A stretch of 64,000 bases of DNA from Amycolatopsis tolypomycina (GCF_900105945.1 NZ_FNSO01000003.1:620001-684000), one strand, 5' to 3'; numbered from the stretch's first letter, positions 1 through 8,625 are shown. The notes: generated by a model not told the origin, from the letters alone. Numbers and translations are program-made.

Positions 1-93
1 GCGGTGGATTCGTTGCTACGGCTGGCGATGACCTCCGCCGCCACAGAGGAGGCCATCGCCGGTGCCATCACGGCGCTCAAAGCGCCACAGTAA
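1..93 (+). CDS. C-terminal end of an unidentified protein (cut by window edge)
   Basis: Only the last 30 codons are present, ending with TAA at 91-93. The visible tail is Ala-rich and helical-looking. A DUF397 gene starts 11 bases downstream; in actinomycetes such genes often follow an XRE/Scr1-type regulator, so this could be its end, but the residues here are too few to confirm it. No function is assigned. Confidence 0.5.
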   Translation, partial: AVDSLLRLAMTSAATEEAIAGAITALKAPQ

Positions 94-104
94 AAGGGGA
101 CTGG

Positions 105-296
105 ATGATCGTACCTAATAGGACCGGCAGGAAGTGGAGGAAATCGAGTCACAGCGGCGAAAACAACCAGTGCGTCGAGGTCGCCCTCGAACCATCACCG
201 GGTGTCGGTGTGCGCGACAGCAAAGCGCCGACGTCGGGCGAGCTGAACGTCCCAATGGCATCGTGGGCGGCGTTGCTCGAACACCTGCGGCGGTGA
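105..296 (+). CDS. DUF397 domain protein
   Basis: A 63-residue protein with the DUF397 pattern: a W-R-K-S-S-H-S motif near residue 11, then C-V-E-V-A at about 23-27, G-V-G-V-R-D-S-K at about 33-40 and W-A-A-L-L near the end. Members are small, abundant in Streptomyces and Pseudonocardiaceae and usually sit beside an XRE/Scr1 regulator; some pairs act as toxin-antitoxin-like or developmental switches. The ATG at 105 has AAGGGGA about six bases upstream. It probably forms an operon with the partial gene before it. The cellular role here is unknown. Confidence 0.85.
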   Translation: MIVPNRTGRKWRKSSHSGENNQCVEVALEPSPGVGVRDSKAPTSGELNVPMASWAALLEHLRR

Positions 297-300
297 CCTG

Positions 301-333
301 GCGCCCCGGCACACGTCACTTGTGCCGGGGCGC
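301..333. terminator. Hairpin terminator between convergent genes
   Basis: A perfect 13-bp inverted repeat (301-313 with 321-333) with a 7-base loop follows the DUF397 stop and precedes the stop of the minus-strand gene at 342. The stem is very GC-rich and lacks a long T run, as is usual in actinomycetes. It can serve both strands. Confidence 0.75.
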
Positions 334-341
334 TGGCCACA

Positions 342-602
342 TCAGGATGCCTGCCATTCGACAGTTTCGGCATCCGAGAGCGTGCGAAGTGTGGTCGGTG
401 TCCCGTCGGATCCGGTGGCGAACGCCCACGTCAGCGGCGTGGGCGTTCGCTCCTTCTTCGAGTTGTCGAGCTGGCGCTTGCTGTTCACCCAGACCCAGCC
501 GTGCTGCAGGCGGGCGAGGTACCGGGTCTGGCCGGCCTGCTCGTTGACGAGCACGCTGACGTCCGGTCCCGGCTCGGGGTCGCCGGTCGTGAAGGAATTC
601 AC
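342..602 (-). CDS. Hypothetical protein, third gene of coupled operon
   Basis: An 86-residue soluble protein with no family I recognise; it has a W-V-W-V-N stretch in the middle and reads like a small mixed alpha/beta domain. The GTG start at 602 overlaps the stop of the upstream gene as GTGA, the same coupling used between the first two genes of this operon, which decides this start over a longer one at 695. It lies in the integrase-bearing segment and is probably element cargo. Confidence 0.6.
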   Translation of the reverse strand: MNSFTTGDPEPGPDVSVLVNEQAGQTRYLARLQHGWVWVNSKRQLDNSKKERTPTPLTWAFATGSDGTPTTLRTLSDAETVEWQAS

Positions 603-913
603 CGGGTCACCGCCGTCGCTGCGCGTCGAGCGCGGCGCAGTGTCGTGACGTGGCGGTCCCAGGTGTGCAGCATCTTCGTGATGACGCCCCACCACACCAG
701 CAGGACCCCGATGGCGGGGAACACGAACCAGGGGTCACGCATCCCGCGCCCGTAGTACTCCACGGGCAGGACCAGCAGCACGTAGACGGTCAGGGCCACG
801 CAGGCCATCGCCCACCACCGGTACTCGGCGAGCAGCTGGTCCGCCGTCTTCGCGCGGTGCCGGCCGCGCTCGGCACGAGGGACCGCGGGCGCACGGTGAG
901 TACCGGTCGTCAC
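599..913 (-). CDS. Small membrane protein with two transmembrane segments
   Basis: A 104-residue protein with a basic N-terminal third, two hydrophobic helices at about 33-50 and 61-79 separated by a short charged loop, and a basic C-terminal tail. This resembles the small two-helix membrane proteins of actinomycete integrative elements, though no family is recognised. The GTG start at 913 overlaps the TGA of the preceding gene, and its own stop overlaps the next start, so all three genes should be translated together. Confidence 0.65.
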   Translation of the reverse strand: MTTGTHRAPAVPRAERGRHRAKTADQLLAEYRWWAMACVALTVYVLLVLPVEYYGRGMRDPWFVFPAIGVLLVWWGVITKMLHTWDRHVTTLRRARRAATAVTR

Positions 914-1587
914 GCCGCACCGTCCTGGTCGATTGTGGCGACCGCCGATTGGCGGCGTCCCTGGTGTGGCATCTCGGCGAGCCGGCCGGTGCGTGTCTGG
1001 CAATCCCGGCCGGGCTGGGCGCCGCACGTCGTGCAGGACTCGTTGCGTGTCTGCTCGCGGATGCGCTGCTCTCGCTCCGCCGCGCGGCGTTCCGCAGCGC
1101 GCTTCGACTCCCACGTGCCGAGGCCGGGAAGCCCATCGAGGCCGTCGAGGTACGAGACGCCGGGTTCGGCGTGGTCGGCCCGCCAGGGCGCGTCCGATCG
1201 CGTGAGGGCCTTGATCTGGTGGTGGGTGAGCACCGTGGACAGCCGCTTGCCGTACTTCGTCTGGGTGGGGTCGACCCCGTAGGCGGCGAACCCCCACGGC
1301 TCGGTCCCGCCGAATGTGCGGGCGAGCGGACGTTCTTCGGTGATGATCGCGTCGACCTCGGCCACGGTCTCGGCGAGGCCGGCCAGGCGGTTGCCCACGG
1401 TGCCGAGCTCCTCGCAGAGCTGGTTGAACTCGACCGGAACTGCCGGCCGCTCGGCGGCAATGCCGAGCTGACGTAGCCAGACCGCGGCGGCTGACAGGTG
1501 CGTGGCGAGCTCTTCGAGCGTAATCCGGTCGCCGGCATGCAGGTGGGCGGTGTCGGCCGGGTCGGTGCTGTGCTGGTGGGTGGTCAT
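910..1587 (-). CDS. Element protein with C-terminal zinc-finger-like motif
   Basis: About 225 residues. The middle is rich in helices and Glu/Arg, with a clear coiled stretch of Arg/Glu/Ala around 165-190. Near the C terminus there is a C-x2-C-x7-C pattern (C-T-T-C, then P-G-R-D-C) followed by a His about 15 residues later. Such zinc-finger-like tails are common in small proteins of actinomycete plasmids and phages. ATG at 1587 is chosen; an in-frame ATG at 1602 is equally possible because neither has a good ribosome binding site. It is first of three genes with GTGA overlaps. Function unknown. Confidence 0.6.
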   Translation of the reverse strand: MTTHQHSTDPADTAHLHAGDRITLEELATHLSAAAVWLRQLGIAAERPAVPVEFNQLCEELGTVGNRLAGLAETVAEVDAIITEERPLARTFGGTEPWGFAAYGVDPTQTKYGKRLSTVLTHHQIKALTRSDAPWRADHAEPGVSYLDGLDGLPGLGTWESKRAAERRAAEREQRIREQTRNESCTTCGAQPGRDCQTRTGRLAEMPHQGRRQSAVATIDQDGAA

Positions 1588-1724
1588 TCGGTGAAGATCC
1601 ATTCGCTGGTTGGGTCGTGGTTTACGGTTGTGAGGCGGCCGGGCGCCTACTCTGCGCCCGGCCGCCCGGCCGTCCCTTGCGAAGTCGGTGGCGGGTGGTG
1701 GTCCACGGTTGCGGCGGCCGTCGC

Positions 1725-2651
1725 TCATGCGGAGCGCTTCCGGCGGTAGTCGGACGGTTCGTCGGGTACGACCGTCCGAAGGTCTGCGCCAGGCACGGGG
1801 AGCGTCTTGCCCAGATGGTTGACCGTCGTGACGGCCGTTCGCTGCGCGAGTTCGACGTAGAGCGCGGTGGTTGACGGGTTCGAGTGCCCGAGCAACTCTT
1901 GAGTCGCGCGGATGTCCTTGCATAACCGGTAGTGCTGAGTGCCGAACCTGTGCCGACACCAGTGGAGCGTGTACGGCATTCCGATGCCGGTGAAGAACTG
2001 GGAAGCCGTGGTGCTGACGTAGTTGCCGGTGGCCAGCAACCCGGTAGCCGTTCGGAACCAGCGTCCGCGGCACGCGACGCTGCGAATCATCAGGTGCATC
2101 GCTTCGGGGATCGGCACGATGCGTTCCTTGCCTCCCTTGCCATCGACGCGCAGGAGAAGCGTGTTCGTGGGGTCACCGTCCTCGTCGACGTCCACCTCGA
2201 CCAGCGAGGTGTCGTTGAGACCAGCGATCTCGCCGGCGCGCAGTCCGCACCATCCGGCGAGACCCAGCCACACCTGCATCCGTGCGTCGGCGCAGCGGAA
2301 CGCCAACGCGAGATCCTTTTCAGGGATCGGATGGGGTTTCCGCCGAGGCAGCCGGGGCATCGGGAGATCGGCAGCCGGATCGTCGTCACGATGGTGGGCG
2401 CTGCGCAGCCATCTGTAGAAGGCTCGCGTGTGGCCGGTGTACGTCTGCACGCTCGACGTGCTCACGGTCAGGCCGCTCTGCCACCGAGTCAGGTCGCGCG
2501 ATGTGGCGGCCAGCAGGCCCCCTGTCACGCGCAACAGCTCGAGCTGCCGAGCCAGGCGGCGCACGTTGTCGCGTCGATGGTCGATCGTCTTCTGTCTCAT
2601 GCCGCATCGGCGCAAGTAGTCGAGATGCTCCTCAATCAGTCCGTCATCCAT
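1725..2651 (-). CDS. Tyrosine recombinase / integrase
   Basis: About 308 residues with an N-terminal SAM-like core-binding domain (roughly 1-95) and a C-terminal catalytic domain. The catalytic set is visible: Arg in L-R-A-G-E-I, the beta-hairpin Lys in D-G-K-G-G-K-E-R, H-W-C-R (H-x-x-R), L-L-G-H-S and the nucleophile Tyr in A-L-Y-V-E-L. It catalyses site-specific recombination, most likely integrating the element to its left. The start is uncertain: ATG at 2651 fits the family N terminus, and GTG codons at 2693 and 2753 are in frame upstream. No tRNA or duplicated att core is visible next to it. Confidence 0.9.
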   Translation of the reverse strand: MDDGLIEEHLDYLRRCGMRQKTIDHRRDNVRRLARQLELLRVTGGLLAATSRDLTRWQSGLTVSTSSVQTYTGHTRAFYRWLRSAHHRDDDPAADLPMPRLPRRKPHPIPEKDLALAFRCADARMQVWLGLAGWCGLRAGEIAGLNDTSLVEVDVDEDGDPTNTLLLRVDGKGGKERIVPIPEAMHLMIRSVACRGRWFRTATGLLATGNYVSTTASQFFTGIGMPYTLHWCRHRFGTQHYRLCKDIRATQELLGHSNPSTTALYVELAQRTAVTTVNHLGKTLPVPGADLRTVVPDEPSDYRRKRSA

Positions 2652-2846
2652 AAGACGAACGTCGCATTCCTGATTGGCCCGTTTAGCCGACACGGCGCAC
2701 CATCGCTTGAGTGGGCGCGTCCGGTCGGGCGACGCCCGAATCAACGTGCGCACGACGAGCGAGCCGGTCGGTCAGGTCGATGACGTGCGCAAACTCACCT
2801 ACGGGCGACAGACTCCGGAACACATAAGGTCCCGTAACCTTGCCGG

Positions 2847-3575
2847 ATGGCTGACCTGGTTTACCCGCCCGTGATCGCGGCGGCCCGGACGATGTTCCGG
2901 GTACTCGACAACCGCATCCGGGTCGAGGGCGCGGAGCACATCCCGCGTCGTGGTGGCGCGGTCATCGCGTGCAACCACATCAGCTACCTGGACTTCATCT
3001 TCTGCGGCCTCGGCGCGCGCCCGGCCAAGCGGCTGACGCGGTTCATGGCGAAGAAGGAGATCTTCGACAACCGGATCGCCGGGCCGCTGATGCGCGGGAT
3101 GCACCACATCTCCGTCGACCGGTCCGCCGGGCTGGCCTCCTACCGCGAGGCGCTCGGGAAGCTGCAGGCCGGCGAGGTCGTCGGCGTGTTCCCCGAGGCC
3201 ACGATCAGCCGCTCGTTCACGGTCAAGGAGATCAAGTCGGGCGCGGTCCGGATGGCCGCGGCGGCCGACGTCCCGGTGGTCCCGATGGCGCTGTGGGGCA
3301 CCCAGCGGCTCTGGACGAAGGGCCGTCCGAAGGACCTGACCCGGCGGCACGTGCCCATCTCGATCCTCATCGGCGAGCCGATGCACCCGGCCAAGGGTGA
3401 CGACTGGGACGTCGTCACGAAGGAGCTGCGCACCCGGATGAGCGCGCTGCTCGACCGCGCCCAGGCCGAGTACCCCGACCAGCCGGCGTCCGACGAGGAA
3501 CGCTGGTGGCTGCCCGCGCACCTCGGCGGCACCGCGCCGACCCCGGCCGAAGCGGCCGAGTTCGACCGCCACTAG
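2847..3575 (+). CDS. 1-acyl-sn-glycerol-3-phosphate acyltransferase (PlsC family)
   Basis: This 242-residue enzyme would transfer an acyl group to lysophosphatidic acid in phospholipid synthesis at the inner face of the membrane. The acyltransferase motifs are present: N-H-I-S-Y-L-D (NHx4D) at about 41-47, a basic K-K-E segment near 72, and F-P-E-A-T in the position of the usual F-P-E-G-T block. Length fits the family. The ATG start leaves about 195 bases to the integrase. The C-terminal 35 residues are an acidic/Pro-rich extension. Substrate specificity cannot be read from the sequence. Confidence 0.9.
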   Translation: MADLVYPPVIAAARTMFRVLDNRIRVEGAEHIPRRGGAVIACNHISYLDFIFCGLGARPAKRLTRFMAKKEIFDNRIAGPLMRGMHHISVDRSAGLASYREALGKLQAGEVVGVFPEATISRSFTVKEIKSGAVRMAAAADVPVVPMALWGTQRLWTKGRPKDLTRRHVPISILIGEPMHPAKGDDWDVVTKELRTRMSALLDRAQAEYPDQPASDEERWWLPAHLGGTAPTPAEAAEFDRH

Positions 3576-3621
3576 CGGACTTCCGAAACCGGAGTTGCGT
3601 AAATCCGCGACATCCGGCTAA

Positions 3622-3653
3622 CCTATATACGAAACGCAAGTATCGTATATAGG
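3622..3653. promoter_or_regulatory. Probable TetR operator (11-bp perfect inverted repeat)
   Basis: CCTATATACGA (3622-3632) is mirrored exactly by TCGTATATAGG (3643-3653) with a 10-base spacer, unusually AT-rich for this genome. It ends eight bases before the ATG of the TetR gene and overlaps the AGGGGA ribosome binding site. Size, symmetry and place fit autoregulation by a TetR dimer; binding itself is inferred. Confidence 0.75.
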
Positions 3654-3660
3654 GGAACCC

Positions 3661-4284
3661 ATGGACACCTCCCGCGGCCGGCCCCGCGACAGCGACGCGG
3701 ACCGGCGTATCCTCCAGGCCGCCCGGCAGGCGCTGCTCACCGCCGGCTACGCCGGACTGGCCATCGACGAGGTGGCCCGGCACGCCGGGGTGGCCAAGAC
3801 CACGCTCTACCGGCGCTGGCCGACCAAGGACCACCTCGCCATCGCTGTGTACGCCGACATGCTCGACCAGGAAGTGCCGGTCACCGACACCGGTGACGTG
3901 CGTGCCGACCTGAGCGCCTACCTCAAGCAGATCGCCGGCGCGCTCGACAGCGTGCGCCGCGCCGGGCGGCCGGCGCACGACACCGACCCGTCGGCCGGCA
4001 TCGTCGCGGAGCTCGTGGCGGCCGCGGCCCGGCACCCCGACGTCGGGGAGGTCATGCGCGGCCTGTACCGGCGGCGGATCCGGCTCGCCGTCGAACTCGT
4101 CGAACGCGCCACCGAGCGCGGCGAACTGCGGGCGGGCACCGACCCGGTGCTGCTGCTCGACCAGCTGGCCGGCGCCCTCTACTACCGCGTGCTCATCACC
4201 GGCGCGCCGGTCGGCGACAACTACCTCGAACGCCTCGTCGGCGCCGCCCTCGACGGCGCCCTGTCCACAAAGGAGCAGAGATGA
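3661..4284 (+). CDS. TetR-family transcriptional regulator
   Basis: A 207-residue repressor. Residues about 14-60 form the helix-turn-helix domain, with the signature A-I-D-E-V-A-R-H-A-G-V-A-K-T-T-L-Y-R-R-W-P. The remainder is the ligand-binding/dimerisation domain (TetR_C-like). The 11-bp palindrome immediately upstream is the probable operator. The stop overlaps the start of the SRPBCC gene (ATGA), so the two are one transcript and the repressor probably controls its partner. The ligand is unknown. Confidence 0.92.
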   Translation: MDTSRGRPRDSDADRRILQAARQALLTAGYAGLAIDEVARHAGVAKTTLYRRWPTKDHLAIAVYADMLDQEVPVTDTGDVRADLSAYLKQIAGALDSVRRAGRPAHDTDPSAGIVAELVAAAARHPDVGEVMRGLYRRRIRLAVELVERATERGELRAGTDPVLLLDQLAGALYYRVLITGAPVGDNYLERLVGAALDGALSTKEQR

Positions 4285-4832
4285 CCCTCACCGAGCACCC
4301 GGCCCGGGAAAGCAAGAAGCCGAGACGGAAGCGCCTGCTCGTGGTGGCGGCCCTGGTGCTGGCCACCCTCGCCGGGTACGCGGTCTGGACCAACGTCGTT
4401 CCGTACACCCTCAGCGCCTCGATCGAGATCGACGCCACGCCGGACGAGGTGTGGGCGGTGCTGGCCGACCTGGACGCGTACGACGAATGGAACCCCTTCA
4501 TCGTCGCCTCCAGCGGCACGGTCGCGGCCGGCGCCACCCTGACCAACACCATGCGCGACGCCACCGGGGAAACCACGTTCACGCCCACCGTGCTGGCCGC
4601 GACGCCCGGCCGTGAACTGCGCTGGCTGGGCAAGCTCGGCCCGGGCGGGGTGTTCGACGGCGAGCACGCGTTCCTGATCGACCAGGTGCGGCCCGGCCGG
4701 GTCCGGCTCGTCCAGACCGAACGCTTCTCGGGCGTCCTGGTGCCGTTCTTCCGGGGCCAGCTGCACGACAACACGCTGCCGCAGTTCGGCGCCATGAACG
4801 AGGCGCTGGCCCAGCGGGTCGACCGGGGCTAG
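4281..4832 (+). CDS. Membrane-anchored SRPBCC (START-like) domain protein
   Basis: A 183-residue protein with a basic N terminus, one transmembrane helix at about 20-38, and an SRPBCC fold from about 48: S-I-E-I-D-A-T-P-D-E-V-W-A-V-L is the classic first strand/helix, followed by D-E-W-N-P-F. The fold makes a hydrophobic cavity for lipids or polyketide-like ligands; whether it is an enzyme or a carrier is not visible. It is translationally coupled to the TetR gene. Its stop overlaps that of the convergent HAD gene. Confidence 0.85.
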   Translation: MTLTEHPARESKKPRRKRLLVVAALVLATLAGYAVWTNVVPYTLSASIEIDATPDEVWAVLADLDAYDEWNPFIVASSGTVAAGATLTNTMRDATGETTFTPTVLAATPGRELRWLGKLGPGGVFDGEHAFLIDQVRPGRVRLVQTERFSGVLVPFFRGQLHDNTLPQFGAMNEALAQRVDRG

Positions 4833-5650
4833 AACCAGCGCTCGAGAACCTGTGCCACACCGTCCTCGCCGGCCGGGCCGGTGACCTCGTCGGCGACCGC
4901 GAGCAGCTGCGGGTGCCCGTTCTGCATCGCGACGCCGTGGCCCGCCCAGCGGAGCATCTCGACGTCGTTGGGCATGTCGCCGAACGCGATGACCTGGCCG
5001 GGGTCGACGTCCAGCCGGGCGGCGACGTCGGCCAGGCCGGTCGCCTTGGTGATCCCGTGCGCGGACACCTCGACCAGCCCGCCCGACGACGAGTACGTGA
5101 CGTCGACGTCCCGGTCGAACAGCGCGTTCACCGCGTCGGCCATCTCCTCGGACGACATGCCGCGGTGGCTGACCAGCAGCTTGATCGCCGGGTGGCCGAG
5201 GACCTCGGCGCGCGGCGCGGTGCGGCCTTCGCCGTCGCCCCACGGGTTGTGGTAGTCCGGCTCGATCACGAAGTTGCGCATCGCGTGGTCGGCGCCGTCC
5301 TTTCCGACGCTGACGCGCTCGGTGGCCAGCCGGCAGCCGGGCAGGGCCTTGTCCAGCGCGTGCGCGATGTCGTGGAGCAGCTCCGGCGGCAGCAGGCCGT
5401 GCACCGCCACGACCTCCTCGCGGCCGCAGTCGTAGAGGACGGCGCCGTTCGCGCACACCGCGTACCCGGTCAGCTCGAGCGGCCCGGCCACGGGCGCGAT
5501 CCAGCGCGGCGGCCGTCCGGTGGCCAGCACGAACGGGACGCCCCCGTCGATCGCCCGGCGGACGGCGGCGATCGTGCGGCCGGTCAGGGATTCGGAGGGG
5601 CCGAGCAGGGTGCCGTCGACGTCGGACGCGATCAACTGGGGTCTCTCCAC
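4829..5650 (-). CDS. HAD-superfamily phosphatase (Cof type)
   Basis: 273 residues. Motif I D-V-D-G-T-L-L is near residue 10, motif II A-T-G-R near 41, the Lys of motif III in P-A-I-K-L-L, and motif IV G-D-M-P-N-D near 222. The layout with a large C2 cap between motifs II and III is that of Cof/YbiV-type sugar-phosphate or nucleotide phosphatases. GTG at 5650 is the first start that keeps the protein at family length. Divergent from the oxidoreductase gene. The substrate is not predictable. Confidence 0.88.
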   Translation of the reverse strand: MERPQLIASDVDGTLLGPSESLTGRTIAAVRRAIDGGVPFVLATGRPPRWIAPVAGPLELTGYAVCANGAVLYDCGREEVVAVHGLLPPELLHDIAHALDKALPGCRLATERVSVGKDGADHAMRNFVIEPDYHNPWGDGEGRTAPRAEVLGHPAIKLLVSHRGMSSEEMADAVNALFDRDVDVTYSSSGGLVEVSAHGITKATGLADVAARLDVDPGQVIAFGDMPNDVEMLRWAGHGVAMQNGHPQLLAVADEVTGPAGEDGVAQVLERWF

Positions 5651-5731
5651 CCGGCCATTGTCCCTGACTCGTTCGGGGGAATGCTTCCCCGTCCGTGCGA
5701 CGGCCGGTCGTTGCCGATAGCGTCCGGAATC

Positions 5732-6613
5732 GTGCGAGCAGGAATCGTCATTCTTCCGGAAGATCGTTGGTGGGCCGCCGAGCCGAAGTGGCGCGCCGCC
5801 GAGGAGTACGGCTTCGACCACGCTTGGACGTACGACCACCTGGGCTGGAGAAACCTGGTCGACGGCCCGTGGTTCGCCGCGGTCCCGACCCTGACCGCGG
5901 CGGCGATGGTGACGTCCCGCATCCGGCTGGGCACGTTCGTGGCGTCCCCGGTGGCCCGGCACCCCGTGCCGTTCATGCGCGAGCTGAACACCCTCGACGA
6001 CGTCTCGGACGGCCGGTTCGTCCTCGGCGTCGGCGCGGGTGTCGACCACACCCGCTACGACGGCGCGGTGCTCGACGCCCCCGAGCTGACGCCCAAGCAG
6101 CGCGTCGACCGCTTCACCGAGTTCGTCGAGGCGCTCGACGGGCTGCTCATGACCGACAAGTTCGACTTCGACGGCGAGTACTACCGGGCCCGCGAGGCCC
6201 GCAACCTGCCCGGCCCGGTCCAGCGGCCGCGGCTGCCGTTCGTCGTCGCGGCGAACGGCCCGCGCACGATGACGCTCGCCGCGCGCTTCGGCGCCGGCTG
6301 GGTCACGACCGGCAAGGGCGGCGAGACCGCCGACGAGTGGTGGCGCGGCATCAAGGAGCTGTGCGAGGTCTTCGACCGGCGGCTGGACGCGGCGGGCCGC
6401 GACCGGCCGAGCATCCAGCGGTTCCTCAGCCTGGACGCGTCGCCGGTGTATTCGCTGACCAGCGTGGAGGCGTTCCGCGACGCCGTGGGCCGCGCGCAGG
6501 AGCTGGGCTTCACCGACGTCATCTCGCACTGGCCGCGGTCGTCGTCGCCGTACGAGGGCCGGGAAGCCGTCCTGGAGCAGATCGCGAGCGACGTCCTGCC
6601 CGAGCTGCGATAG
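5732..6613 (+). CDS. LLM-class F420-dependent oxidoreductase
   Basis: A 293-residue luciferase-like TIM barrel. It opens with a beta strand (R-A-G-I-V-I-L-P), contains the T-Y-D-H-L-G-W motif near residue 33, a strand-loop L-G-T-F-V-A-S-P-V-A-R-H-P near 72 and G-V-G-A-G near 105. These are typical of deazaflavin (F420)-dependent reductases rather than FMN enzymes. GTG start at 5732. It ends two bases before the convergent membrane-protein gene. Substrate unknown. Confidence 0.85.
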   Translation: MRAGIVILPEDRWWAAEPKWRAAEEYGFDHAWTYDHLGWRNLVDGPWFAAVPTLTAAAMVTSRIRLGTFVASPVARHPVPFMRELNTLDDVSDGRFVLGVGAGVDHTRYDGAVLDAPELTPKQRVDRFTEFVEALDGLLMTDKFDFDGEYYRAREARNLPGPVQRPRLPFVVAANGPRTMTLAARFGAGWVTTGKGGETADEWWRGIKELCEVFDRRLDAAGRDRPSIQRFLSLDASPVYSLTSVEAFRDAVGRAQELGFTDVISHWPRSSSPYEGREAVLEQIASDVLPELR

Positions 6614-6615
6614 CG

Positions 6616-8625
6616 CTACTTCACGATCCGGTAGATGACCGCGCCCGGGTTCCGGTACACGACCTGCAGGAAGTCGCGCCCGTCCAGGTGCTGCAGGCCC
6701 CCCGCGATGGGCGTGTCACGGCGGATGGTGCCGCTGCCGATCAGCACGTAGTGGATGTTCAGCCGGTGCACGGCGGCCCGCACTTGCGCGTCGCTGTCGT
6801 AGTCGGCGAAGTGCTGGGCCAGGTAGAGCGCGTCCGGCGGGGCCACGCCGGCGTCGTAGTGGCCGGCGACCGGGTGCACGCCGGTCAGGGCGTACATCCA
6901 GGCCGTGCCGTCGAGCCGGTCGTTGAGCACCTTCTGGTCGGCGGGGATGCCGAGCGTGCCGAGGTGGTCCATCGCGTCGATCTCGTCGCGGCTGACCGGC
7001 GGGACGACCTCGCCGGGCAGGCCGTTGTAGTAGAGCAGCGACACGGTCTTGGCGTTGGCCGCGCGGTAGAACCCGCCGGTCAGCACGCCCATGGCCACGA
7101 CCAGCAGCACCGCCGTCGCGAGGCCGACGCGGCCGGTCAGCCACGGCCGGGCGCGCACCCACGCGCGGCCGCTCGCGAGCTTCGCCAGCCACGCTTGCGT
7201 CTCGCTCATGCCGTGCGCGGCGAGCAGGCACAGCGGGATCGACGCCAGCGCCATCAGCCGGAACCGGTCGTTCCACCAGGGCCGCGACAGGCTGATCACC
7301 CAGTCTTCGCCGCCGAAGCACGCCACGACGACGAACAGCGCCGACAGCCCGAGCGCCGAGAGCCCCAGCCAGCGCATCCGCCGCAGCGCGACGAGCGTCA
7401 GCACGCCGATCACCAGGAACACGGTCAGCCAGATCTGCGGGACCGGCAGCACCTGCTTGAACGTCGCCAGCATGGCCAGCGCCTTCCACACCGGCATGTG
7501 CGAGCCCCAGGCGTGGTACGGGTACGAGCCGGAGGTGAAGCCGATCGCGCCGAGGATCATCGGCGCGGCCAGCACCCCGGCCACCACCATCACCGGCAGC
7601 ATCCGCAGGACGTCGCCGACGGCCACCCGCCAGGCGGGCGTGTCTTCGGGGACGCCGTCGACGCGGCGGCCGCGCACCGCCCGGTACCAGCGCTGCACGA
7701 CCAGCGGGAACGCGAACAGGATGGCCCCGAACAGCGCGCTCGAGTGCGCGGCGAGCAGGCCGGCCGCGCTCAGCGCGAGCACCGCGCCGGTGTCGACGCC
7801 CGGCCGCGCGAGGAACCGCTGCAGGGCGACCACCGCCAGCGGCGTCAGCACGATGCCGAGCGCGAACGGCAGCAACCCGCTCGACACGGACTCGTACGCG
7901 CCGGTCGTCGCGCCGCCGGCGACCAGCGCGGCGCTGCCCGCGAACACCGCGCGGCCGCCGAGCTGCCGGACCAGCGCGGCCATGGCCAGCGCGAACAGCC
8001 CGGCGATCGGCATCGTGATCGCGTTGAGCGTGACCGGGATCGACGTCCCGGACAGCTCGTAGACCAGGGCGCCGACCAGGTGGTAGGCGTTCGGGTAGAA
8101 GGAGCCGTCCGGGTACCAGTTGATGGTGCCCATGCCGGTCAGCGAGCCGTCGCCGGTCTCGGCGATGTAGCGGATGCCGTTCGCGTGGAACACGGTGTCC
8201 CAGCGCTGGAACACCGCGGTCGTGCCGCCGCGGCCGGTGACGACCACGGCGATGGACACGGCGACGGCGATCGCGACGCAGGCCCCGACGGCCAGGTGCG
8301 CCCGGCGCGTCCACGGCAGCAGCCCCGGCACCTCGCCGGGGGTGAGCCAGCCTCGCGCGGTCGCCAGCCGGCGCAGGCCGTAGAGCACGGCGGCGAGCAG
8401 CAGGGTGACCGCGGCCACGCTGAGCGAGCCGTACGGGACGTGCGCGATGGCCAGCCAGGGGCCGGCGAGGCCGGTGATGGCGTAGCTGAGCAGCGGCGCG
8501 AGGCCGGCCAGGGCCCACCCGCGCAGGCCGGCGGCCCACCCGGCGACCCCGCCGGGGACCGCCAGCACGGCCAGGTAGGTGGCCACCGCGCCGAAGTAGC
8601 TCCAGAAGTCCTCGGGTGCAGGCAC
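6616..8625 (-). CDS. DUF6541 polytopic membrane protein, wall-glycan locus
   Basis: About 669 residues with at least a dozen hydrophobic helices and a soluble C-terminal domain of roughly 120 residues (from about 545, after a final helix). The W-Y-P-D-G-S-F-Y-P-N-A-Y-H segment near 170, and the general architecture, match the DUF6541 family, which includes Rv3779 of M. tuberculosis and looks like a GT-C-fold glycosyltransferase. It is divergent from glf, consistent with a wall polysaccharide role. GTG at 8625 is the chosen start; starts further upstream would run into the glf promoter. The enzymatic step is unknown. Confidence 0.75.
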   Translation of the reverse strand: MPAPEDFWSYFGAVATYLAVLAVPGGVAGWAAGLRGWALAGLAPLLSYAITGLAGPWLAIAHVPYGSLSVAAVTLLLAAVLYGLRRLATARGWLTPGEVPGLLPWTRRAHLAVGACVAIAVAVSIAVVVTGRGGTTAVFQRWDTVFHANGIRYIAETGDGSLTGMGTINWYPDGSFYPNAYHLVGALVYELSGTSIPVTLNAITMPIAGLFALAMAALVRQLGGRAVFAGSAALVAGGATTGAYESVSSGLLPFALGIVLTPLAVVALQRFLARPGVDTGAVLALSAAGLLAAHSSALFGAILFAFPLVVQRWYRAVRGRRVDGVPEDTPAWRVAVGDVLRMLPVMVVAGVLAAPMILGAIGFTSGSYPYHAWGSHMPVWKALAMLATFKQVLPVPQIWLTVFLVIGVLTLVALRRMRWLGLSALGLSALFVVVACFGGEDWVISLSRPWWNDRFRLMALASIPLCLLAAHGMSETQAWLAKLASGRAWVRARPWLTGRVGLATAVLLVVAMGVLTGGFYRAANAKTVSLLYYNGLPGEVVPPVSRDEIDAMDHLGTLGIPADQKVLNDRLDGTAWMYALTGVHPVAGHYDAGVAPPDALYLAQHFADYDSDAQVRAAVHRLNIHYVLIGSGTIRRDTPIAGGLQHLDGRDFLQVVYRNPGAVIYRIVK

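Larger units (their letters stand above)
342..2760. mobile_element. Right end of an integrative element (boundaries unproven)
   Basis: An integrase lies at the edge next to conserved chromosomal genes, preceded by a compact operon of short uncharacterised genes including a zinc-finger-like protein. That layout is typical of actinomycete integrative elements or prophage remnants. The left boundary may lie outside the window, and I could not identify an attachment-site repeat, so the coordinates mark only the supported gene content. Confidence 0.45.

Noticed and set aside
2652-2846. Attachment-site core of the integrase element
   Set aside because: No tRNA sequence and no repeat of this segment was found in the window.
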